Shown here piece after piece: positions 58,212-64,000 of a stretch of 64,000 bases of DNA. The notes under the pieces were generated by a model, which did not search any database, was not told where the DNA came from, and worked only from the letters and a program-made list of their open reading frames with translations. Where the stretch lies: the IMG/VR virus record IMGVR_UViG_3300032006_002703, positions 1 to 64,000 of that record; one strand, written 5' to 3'. Within the stretch, counting starts at the first letter, position 1; each line of letters opens with the position of its first letter. A program made the position numbers and the translations under genes. The stretch comes from a virus.

Positions 58212-58486
58212 TCGTTATCTTCGGAATTTAATCCTAAATCTACGGACGTGCCCATTTCTTCCATTTGTGCTAGATATTGCTCCATTGCCTTCCTGAGGCC
58301 CATCTCTATAATTTGAGAGCTTGACTTCGAGATGATGGCAGGGGATCCATTTTGAGCAACAAAGGCTAAAATTAGCCCTTTATTTTCTTCAGCGTCTCCA
58401 GTAAAGGAATATAATTGCTCTAATAGCCCTTCGGGGATAGTGAATTGAGGTAAAGATTCTGGATCAATTTCCATATTGTCATCCAT
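58208..58486 (-). CDS. Small acidic protein, 92 aa
   Basis: Starts MDDNMEIDPESLPQFTIPEG. An acidic protein with one compact helical segment (residues 20-70) and acidic ends; no motif recognised. It carries its own late-type motif upstream and lies between the DnaB and nuclease genes. It could be a small virion or regulatory protein. Confidence 0.5.
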   Translation of the reverse strand: MDDNMEIDPESLPQFTIPEGLLEQLYSFTGDAEENKGLILAFVAQNGSPAIISKSSSQIIEMGLRKAMEQYLAQMEEMGTSVDLGLNSEDND

Positions 58487-58500
58487 GTTATTATATACAC
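58487..58500 (-). promoter_or_regulatory. Late-type promoter motif, GTGTATATAATAAC
   Basis: Minus-strand GTGTATATAATAAC directly adjoining ATG 58486; a very good match to the motif at 6595 and 8119. Confidence 0.6.
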
Positions 58501-58507
58501 TACATCT

Positions 58508-58912
58508 TTATATAGCGAATTTTTTAAATAAACCAGAGTCTAAATCATCCGAATCATGAATCTCTATGAGTTTGATATTATTTAATTCACAAAATTCTTT
58601 TTTTTGCTTGTCTCTGCGTAGCTGATGAAGGAAGTTTATTTTTTGATTGTTGTGAAAATGAGGGACATATTTTGTGTGCTGTGCTCCTTGTACCTCTATT
58701 GCTATTTTTTTTGTAGCATTGTAAAAATCTATACTCATTTTTGTTCCTGCTACTGGGAGCTCCTCGAAAACTACTTGGTTTTCCCATCGCGCTTTTAAAA
58801 GCGTTTTTACCTTAAATTGCCTCTTGCTCCTACTGGGCGACTCCCAATCTATTATATACTTTCTGATCTTGCGGACCCTTTTCGTTCCGCCGCTAATGGT
58901 TTTAAAGAGCAT
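58508..58912 (-). CDS. PD-(D/E)XK nuclease, DUF559/Vsr-like
   Basis: 134 residues. Core TKMSIDFYNATKKIAIEVQG then AQH: Asp, then Glu-x-Gln in the DUF559/Vsr arrangement, and QLRRDKQKKEFCELNNIKLI with the helix and final strand. It would nick or cut DNA at a mismatch, junction or end. Position beside recA and overlap with it (11 bases) suggest a recombination role such as junction resolution. Confidence 0.7.
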   Translation of the reverse strand: MLFKTISGGTKRVRKIRKYIIDWESPSRSKRQFKVKTLLKARWENQVVFEELPVAGTKMSIDFYNATKKIAIEVQGAQHTKYVPHFHNNQKINFLHQLRRDKQKKEFCELNNIKLIEIHDSDDLDSGLFKKFAI

Positions 58913-59987
58913 TGCTTATTTTCTGAAAATCCTTATACATAAATTCTGTAATTTCAGGATTTGACTCTAGGTATTCGAGCAGCTTTGGTTCGCCTTGTAT
59001 TTTTTCTGGAACCTTTAATCCTGCGTCTTTCAATTCTTTGATAAGAGAGTCCGCAAAACTTATCCAAGCCCCCTTTTTTTGAATCATGTCAAAAAGGTAC
59101 ATCATATCTATAATTTCTCTTTCCTTCCATATTCCGCCATTTTTCCCGTATTTAATCGGGTATCTAACCTGAGATCCAGTTTTTTCATTTACGGATTTCC
59201 TGAATCGTATTTTACAATAGTGGCCTATGGGGTCTCCTTTATCTGCGAGCTTTGAGGCGGTGGGGTTTTTAAACATAATGTCATTATTATATCTTTCTTC
59301 GAACTCTAGTATGAAATTTGCGTAATGTTTTATTGCGTTTCCTCCAGCTTGCTTTACCTTGGGGCCTCCTCGTGCCGCATATGGATTGGTTGCAACCTCT
59401 ACTCTTATCTGGGATGTAAGTATCATCATGTGTCCCATTTTGGTAATTGGAAGAACCATCTTCTTTAAAAATACAGAAGTTATAAGCGCTCCTCCCGCCA
59501 CTTGTTCTGATTCATCAAATGGCTTATCTATGTCTCCTATTCGACATAATGCGTCAACGCTATCTATAAGAAATAAAAATCTTTTTTCTTCAGGATTGTC
59601 GAGGACTAGCTGTCTAATTAATTCAAAAACTTTTTCAAAGATATTGCAATCAAAAATAAATAATTTTTCTGGATCCCTATCTATTCCAAGCTTGTCTAGC
59701 ATTTCATTTTGCAGTCTTCCTTCACTCTTGACTATCACGACCATGCCATCGTCTTTAAAATGTTCTTGAAAGTTTTTCGCAACAGTTAATGCGCAACTTG
59801 TTTTACCTCCCTCGTTTATTCCTGTAAGTCTATGTGCTCCCGCGCAAAATCCCCCGTCTAGAGCAATATCCAAATTGAGGCTCCCAGAGGAAATTTTATA
59901 GTCTGCATCAGCATAGCCATTGTAGTGATATTTTTTGTTTTCCTTATTTGAGAGGAATTCGTTAATTTGATCTATTGCTCGGGTCAT
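58902..59987 (-). CDS. recA: RecA/UvsX-type recombinase
   Basis: 361 residues. Walker A GINEGGKTS (56-64), Walker B FLFLIDSVDAL, and a conserved MILTSQIR with loop region GGPKVKQAGGNAIKHYANFI. Pairs homologous strands for repair and recombination-dependent replication. It follows by one base the small gene transcribed from the 60317 promoter. Confidence 0.9.
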   Translation of the reverse strand: MTRAIDQINEFLSNKENKKYHYNGYADADYKISSGSLNLDIALDGGFCAGAHRLTGINEGGKTSCALTVAKNFQEHFKDDGMVVIVKSEGRLQNEMLDKLGIDRDPEKLFIFDCNIFEKVFELIRQLVLDNPEEKRFLFLIDSVDALCRIGDIDKPFDESEQVAGGALITSVFLKKMVLPITKMGHMMILTSQIRVEVATNPYAARGGPKVKQAGGNAIKHYANFILEFEERYNNDIMFKNPTASKLADKGDPIGHYCKIRFRKSVNEKTGSQVRYPIKYGKNGGIWKEREIIDMMYLFDMIQKKGAWISFADSLIKELKDAGLKVPEKIQGEPKLLEYLESNPEITEFMYKDFQKISNAL

Positions 59988-60310
59988 TATTTAAGAAAGT
60001 CTCTGACTGTTTTAAACCTCTTTTCAAAGGTTTTATCTTCACCAGTCTTTTCAGTTAGATTATAAGTTTTTGGCGGTGGAATTCTACGATTAAAGGCTTT
60101 GTATTTTTTGTCTAATAGTTTTTTGCCATATTTTGTTTTAAGAAAAAATAGAGTTTTTAATTTTTCTGGGAAATTGACGGTACTCCAAAAGTCTTCGTTT
60201 GGCATTTTTTTCATAAGCGCTCCCAGCATTTTATATTGTTTAATGTAGTCCGTTTTAGTTTTTAGGGACTCTTTTAAAAGGATTCTTTGCAGGACGGCTT
60301 TTTTGTTCAC
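59987..60310 (-). CDS. Basic hypothetical protein upstream of recA, 107 aa
   Basis: GTG start; MNKKAVLQRILLKESLKTKT. Highly basic, helical. No family recognised. It shares a base with the recA start, and its promoter also drives recA and the nuclease. A recombination mediator or DNA-binding helper would fit by context only. Confidence 0.55.
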   Translation of the reverse strand: MNKKAVLQRILLKESLKTKTDYIKQYKMLGALMKKMPNEDFWSTVNFPEKLKTLFFLKTKYGKKLLDKKYKAFNRRIPPPKTYNLTEKTGEDKTFEKRFKTVRDFLK

Positions 60311-60316
60311 CGTAGT

Positions 60317-60345
60317 ATTATAGCAAATTAATCTTTCAGTGTCAA
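60317..60345 (-). promoter_or_regulatory. Perfect-consensus promoter, TTGACA-17-TATAAT
   Basis: Minus-strand TTGACA (60340-60345) and TATAAT (60317-60322), 17-nt spacer, six bases before GTG 60310. It is an exact sigma70 consensus and heads the recA unit. Confidence 0.88.
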
Positions 60346-62109
60346 GATTTGATGTGTGGGAAAATTGCTAGACACTCGTTTTTTGATAAAGTTATCAAAT
60401 TTAAGATCAATAGCTTCCTTGGTTGGCAAAGAATCCATCTCTCCGACTAAACTTTGAAATTCGGACTCTTTGAGTGTTGCATGGGTTTTTGAAATGTTAA
60501 ATTGATGTACCCTTCCAACTGGAGACTTTATGATAAGAATCTTATCCATAGACTCATCATGCTCAACGATCTTCTGTATTTCTGGCTTATCTATGAGCGC
60601 TTTTCTGTTAATCGTATTTTTAACTTGTTCGTATTTTTTGGTTATTTTTTCAGTAAGGTTAAAAAGTTCTTCGTTTCGTTTTTTGCTAAGGGCTATTTGC
60701 TTTTGAATACTGGCTAATTCTTCCGCGAGATCGCCTCTTCTTTGTTCTATATCTTGCTTGTCTCGTGTTAATTTTTTAATTTCTTTCTCAAGTTTATCTT
60801 TGCTTTTTAGCTTTTCTCTCGATACTTCGTCTAGTTCTTGCTTGTCTTTGTTTAATGCGCTAAGCTTTTCCCCTATTTCTTGACGAGCTTCGCTAAGTGC
60901 AACATCTCTTTTTTCAAGCTTACTCATCTCTTCTTCAATTTTTAATTTTCTTTCCTTAATGCAAGCGTCTTGATCGTCGAGGCTTTTACTTAAATCTTCG
61001 AGTTTTTTTTCTTTTTCGGTTAGCTTTCTCTCGTTAAAAGAAAGCTTTGGGAAATGTTTAATTAAGCTAATATTTGCCGCGATGACGAGTAATATTGCCA
61101 ATGGATCAAATACAAAAATTAATATAATTATTACTATCCTTACTGCTTGTGAGTTGTCAAAGGTTTTGCCTGTAGTATCTGTAATGAGCGCGGCAACATA
61201 TTTTATAGGCCCCACTTCCGCTTCCACTTCAAGCAGGGCGTCCTTAAGACTAAATTTCTCCTTATCTAAATCGTCTATCCTGTCCATTGCTTCGGCGATT
61301 AATTGGTTATATTTTTCAACATCTTCAACTACATTGTCTTCTGCGCTGTATTCTGATTCTTGGTAATTTTCTATTTTTTCCCTAAGTATTGCAACTTGTT
61401 TCTCTGTTGAACCCCGAGCTTCTTGGATTCTGGTGTTAATTGCTAGCATTTGTTTTGCTATAGATTCTCTTTCGGGCTTTTGCTTTTCTTTTAGCTCCTC
61501 TAGTTTTTTCTTTTTGTTCGAAAATAGCCCGCCCTTTGACTCCTCTAGGTCTGCGACCTCTTTGTTTAGTTCGTCTAGCCTTTTCTGGAGTCTCCCTAAT
61601 TCTTCTCTGTCGTATTCGATACTTCTTTCTAGGGCTTCATATAAATCTTTTATTTTTTGCCGCTCTCTTTCGATGTTGACTTCGCTTTTGTCTTCTGAGG
61701 ACTCAACTCTCTGTTCTGTTTTTTCTATTAGCTCTTTTTGGCGAGCAATATATTCTTTCTCTCTATTAATTTTATCGTCTATTTGCTTAATGGATGCTGC
61801 TGATTTATCCATAGTATGTTGGTGTTCTATATGAGCTTTAGAGAGAAATCCGAATATGCCCATGCTTGTTATCCCCATCAGGACGATTACTGCGCCAGTT
61901 AGGTAAGCTTTGATTAATCTCGGCGCCTCTTTCCAATTCCTATGGAGCCAGACCGCTGCGGCAATTTTACCTACTTCTAAAACTGCCCCCATGATTATTA
62001 CTGCAGAAGTAGAGCCAGGGAATATTGTGGCCAAGCCTATAATACTAAAATACGCTGCGATAGCAGATATACTAAGCGCGCAAAATAAAGTAAGTAATGC
62101 AAAGTACAT
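60328..62109 (-). CDS. Large membrane protein with long coiled coils
   Basis: 593 residues. Three membrane segments near the N-terminus (about 1-25, 33-55 and 68-90; with EVGKIAAAVWLHRNWK between), a long charged coiled coil (about 105-290), another membrane segment near 325-350, and a second coiled coil (about 360-500). Proteins of this layout occur in marine phages without known function. It might span the envelope or belong to the tail-injection apparatus. Confidence 0.6.
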   Translation of the reverse strand: MYFALLTLFCALSISAIAAYFSIIGLATIFPGSTSAVIIMGAVLEVGKIAAAVWLHRNWKEAPRLIKAYLTGAVIVLMGITSMGIFGFLSKAHIEHQHTMDKSAASIKQIDDKINREKEYIARQKELIEKTEQRVESSEDKSEVNIERERQKIKDLYEALERSIEYDREELGRLQKRLDELNKEVADLEESKGGLFSNKKKKLEELKEKQKPERESIAKQMLAINTRIQEARGSTEKQVAILREKIENYQESEYSAEDNVVEDVEKYNQLIAEAMDRIDDLDKEKFSLKDALLEVEAEVGPIKYVAALITDTTGKTFDNSQAVRIVIIILIFVFDPLAILLVIAANISLIKHFPKLSFNERKLTEKEKKLEDLSKSLDDQDACIKERKLKIEEEMSKLEKRDVALSEARQEIGEKLSALNKDKQELDEVSREKLKSKDKLEKEIKKLTRDKQDIEQRRGDLAEELASIQKQIALSKKRNEELFNLTEKITKKYEQVKNTINRKALIDKPEIQKIVEHDESMDKILIIKSPVGRVHQFNISKTHATLKESEFQSLVGEMDSLPTKEAIDLKFDNFIKKRVSSNFPTHQILTLKD

Positions 62110-62113
62110 TGAT

Positions 62114-63268
62114 TTATGTATTATTTAAGTTTCTACTGGAGTTTGGATATTGAAATGCTGCGTCGAATTCTGAAGATCCAGCTATTGTCGCTCTATTGCT
62201 ATTTGCGTAATGCCCTTTTTTGTCATTTCCGTAATAGCCAGTCTCGCCTTTAACTTTTGTAAGATCTGGCGTTTGGTTAGAGGTGGGAATGTGAATTGTT
62301 TCTCCAGCGGCATTAATTGCATATTTATAAGTCGCCCAAGATGCCCCGTCAATCACTAAATTTTGGTCAGTCCATATTGAGTTATCGCCGCTGGTTGTTT
62401 CTTCGAGTAAATTTAAAAACTCATACCTTTGTAATCTCGAAGTTAGCGTCCCAAGGTCGCCTGTATCATTTTCATTGCCTGTAAATCCGTCCTCTGGCAC
62501 CTGTTTCCCAAGTGGAATCCAGGAAGGAAGGATAGTGTTGTCCGCGCTACGCCTTGGAAAGGAGGGTGAGGGGTGTGTGGTTGGAGGTACTGTCCCGCTT
62601 GCTTTATAATACATTCCGTCCGAGTCCTTAATGATGGAGTTGTTTGAGTATGTGGCTAGAGGGTCTCTATTCGATGCGCCATCTATTTGCGCCTGAGTTA
62701 AGGTTGACATCGCTGCAATAACTAGCGGCTGACTTGCAGTTTCTGAATCGGATATTCTGGCGATTATGAGCGGGGCCGAGTTTGTCCCATCCGCCTTAGT
62801 ACCATGAGTTCCCCTTGACCAATGCGAAAAAGAGGTATTCCAATAAGGCTCGTTTGCTAAGGGCGCAAAGCATGCATACCTTACTTTAATTTTTTTCCAT
62901 TTATTACTTAAGCTAGGGCTTGTTGCTAAATCTCCTCCGCTAATATCACTAATCAGCTGAAAGTAGTCTTCAGAGTCAGACCCGACAATGTCCCCTATGA
63001 CATAAGGCTGTCCGTTTACCCATGGCGCTATATTGGGGTCGTCATAGTTGAGTTTAGTTGTAAATTCTGCGGTCCCCGCATTTACTGTGGATTCTGTTTT
63101 ATTATCTAGCCAATGTTGCACCCAGAATGTTTGATTATATCTGTATTCACCAGCTCCAATGCTAATGCCAGTGATTTTAAACGTTTCCTTTGGTACGGGA
63201 GATCGAAAGTCAACAATTGTGTAGGGGTGGGGGCGGGAATCGTTTGAATATCTAAAGGAGGAGTTCAT
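62114..63268 (-). CDS. Putative virion appendage protein, 384 aa
   Basis: No signal peptide; beta-rich, low charge, many Asn, Ser, Thr and Trp. A segment PWVNGQPYVIGDIVGSDSED resembles carbohydrate-binding 5/12 modules of phage fibres (W-x4-Y-xx-GDxV). It also has GNDKKGHYANSN and similar loops near the end. Likely part of a tail fibre or baseplate; its neighbours are a J-domain gene and the coiled-coil membrane protein. Confidence 0.5.
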   Translation of the reverse strand: MNSSFRYSNDSRPHPYTIVDFRSPVPKETFKITGISIGAGEYRYNQTFWVQHWLDNKTESTVNAGTAEFTTKLNYDDPNIAPWVNGQPYVIGDIVGSDSEDYFQLISDISGGDLATSPSLSNKWKKIKVRYACFAPLANEPYWNTSFSHWSRGTHGTKADGTNSAPLIIARISDSETASQPLVIAAMSTLTQAQIDGASNRDPLATYSNNSIIKDSDGMYYKASGTVPPTTHPSPSFPRRSADNTILPSWIPLGKQVPEDGFTGNENDTGDLGTLTSRLQRYEFLNLLEETTSGDNSIWTDQNLVIDGASWATYKYAINAAGETIHIPTSNQTPDLTKVKGETGYYGNDKKGHYANSNRATIAGSSEFDAAFQYPNSSRNLNNT

Positions 63269-63276
63269 GTCTTTTA

Positions 63277-63852
63277 TTACACCTCTTTGTTTGGCTTCGG
63301 GCAGATTTTTGAAATCATTTGATTTCTATTTTTCCCCGCATAGTACCAATGCCAGGCAATATCTTCCCTCATTTTTTTAATTTCAGCCTCCTTTTTATTG
63401 AGTTGATTCTCTAGTAGATCTAAGCACCTCATGTCAAGATGTGATAGGTCAATTTCTAACTCGACTGCTATCTTTAGTAGAGAATCTACGTCCTTTTTGT
63501 TTTTTGCCTTCGTTGCTTTATTATAGAGGGCTTGTTTTTTCTCTGCTTCGCTTTTTGGTTTATTTATAAGTTTGTCTGGGTGGGTTAGGATTACAATTTT
63601 TCTATAAAGGTCTTTTATCTGTGTTGAGGAAAATATTAGATCCTCTTGTTCTGTTGCTGCTTTTTTTCCTGGAGGGTCTTGGGTTAGGGGGTTTGGTATG
63701 TCGTTTTCTTTGCAATGAGTTATTATTGCCTCTACCCATTCCTTTTTAGCTTCTAGGAAAATTTCTCTGGTTTCATTATAATCTAATTCTATATATTTAG
63801 ATTTATATTTAAGTTTTCGAAACCTGGAGGATTTTTGTTCGTCAGGATTCAT
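63277..63852 (-). CDS. J-domain (DnaJ-like) protein
   Basis: 191 residues. The J-domain lies in the middle (about 75-130): KDLYRKIVILTHPDKL has the invariant HPD, followed by the KKQALYNKATKA helix. Charged N- and C-terminal extensions; no Gly/Phe or zinc region. J-domains stimulate the ATPase of Hsp70 (DnaK). It may steer host DnaK to a phage protein, in the manner of J-proteins in other large phages and viruses. Confidence 0.75.
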   Translation of the reverse strand: MNPDEQKSSRFRKLKYKSKYIELDYNETREIFLEAKKEWVEAIITHCKENDIPNPLTQDPPGKKAATEQEDLIFSSTQIKDLYRKIVILTHPDKLINKPKSEAEKKQALYNKATKAKNKKDVDSLLKIAVELEIDLSHLDMRCLDLLENQLNKKEAEIKKMREDIAWHWYYAGKNRNQMISKICPKPNKEV

Positions 63853-63856
63853 GCAG

Positions 63857-63866
63857 CTAAATACAC
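63857..63866 (-). promoter_or_regulatory. Late-type promoter motif, GTGTATTTAG
   Basis: Minus-strand GTGTATTTAG four bases before ATG 63852, immediately after the T-tract of the terminator for the upstream gene. Confidence 0.55.
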
Positions 63867-63897
63867 AAAAAAAAGGGCGGGGAAAGCCCCCGCCCTT
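63867..63897 (-). terminator. Intrinsic terminator on the minus strand
   Basis: Stem AAGGGCGGGG / CCCCGCCCTT with a short loop and, on the minus strand, a run of eight T. It ends the transcript of the gene that enters from the right edge. Confidence 0.9.
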
Positions 63898-63920
63898 AGG
63901 TTAACAGTTTATCTCAACTA

Positions 63921-64000
63921 TTACAATGAAGCAATATAGTCGAGGCTATAATCTGCGCTAGGCGTTTCATCCGAGAAGATGAAGGTAGCCCCCGAGGTGG
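63921..64000 (-). CDS. 3' end of a further minus-strand gene (partial)
   Basis: The last 25 codons read TSGATFIFSDETPSADYSLD then YIASL and stop. The codon use fits a virion-type protein. The gene continues beyond the window, and its own terminator lies just downstream. Too short to identify. Confidence 0.6.
   Translation of the reverse strand, partial: TSGATFIFSDETPSADYSLDYIASL

Overview
The window looks like one contiguous piece of a large, AT-rich tailed double-stranded DNA phage genome. Phage identity rests on a large terminase, a protease/scaffold protein and a major capsid protein in the usual order (25.8-31.3 kb), a full replication set (split DNA polymerase III alpha, proofreading exonuclease, primase, DnaB-type helicase, RecA, ribonucleotide reductase), PhoH, two serine tRNAs, and dense packing with many ATGA stop/start overlaps. 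No portal, sheath, tube or tape-measure gene was recognised, so part of the genome lies outside. The host cannot be read directly. A Tat-exported DUF1501 protein and a thrombospondin-type-3/VWA surface protein are typical of Planctomycetes/Verrucomicrobia, so a PVC-superphylum heterotroph is a reasonable but unproven guess.

Layout. 1-4.4 kb (+): an early-type region of about fifteen tiny genes in short cassettes, most with a consensus TTGACA-17-TATATT promoter. Four cassettes end in the same 73-nt two-hairpin element, and two begin with a 235-nt repeat. 4.4-4.9 kb (-): two more tiny genes of the same kind. 5.1-6.6 kb (-): small membrane, lipoprotein and phosphatase-like genes. 6.6-8.6 kb: Hsp20, two tRNA-Ser, PhoH, a DUF6582-like protein. 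8.6-16.3 kb (-): a ten-gene sugar cluster (three glycosyltransferases, amidinotransferase, aminotransferase, PIG-L and NodB deacetylases, two SDR enzymes, 2OG oxygenase). 16.3-21.3 kb (-): two TKWC-motif paralogues and appendage proteins. 21.4-32.8 kb (+): membrane trio, zinc ribbon, sigma-like factor, putative small terminase, ERCC4 nuclease, TerL, protease/scaffold, head proteins. 32.8-39.8 kb (-): ClpC-like unfoldase and a DNA polymerase III split into two genes around an exonuclease and a SET protein. 39.9-43.4 kb (+): class I ribonucleotide reductase. 43.4-49.0 kb (-): surface, exported and lipoprotein genes. 49.1-54.1 kb (-): an operon of thiolase, FadB-like bifunctional enzyme and acyl-CoA dehydrogenase, i.e. 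a whole turn of fatty-acid beta-oxidation. 54.1-60.3 kb (-): Nudix, RecB-like nuclease, primase, helicase, nuclease, RecA. 60.3-64 kb (-): coiled-coil membrane protein, virion protein, J-domain protein, and the end of a further gene.

Two promoter classes can be read. Early and replication genes, ribonucleotide reductase and the sugar operon use sigma70-like boxes, often with the start codon only 6-10 nt after the -10 box, which predicts leaderless mRNAs. Structural and several accessory genes instead carry a GTGTATAAT-like motif just upstream of the start and no -35 box; the sigma-like protein at 23.1-23.9 kb is the obvious candidate to read it. The most unusual content is the beta-oxidation operon, the split polymerase, an R2 subunit without the radical tyrosine, a candidate guanidino-sugar pathway, three chaperone/protease genes, and the hairpin-bounded early cassettes.
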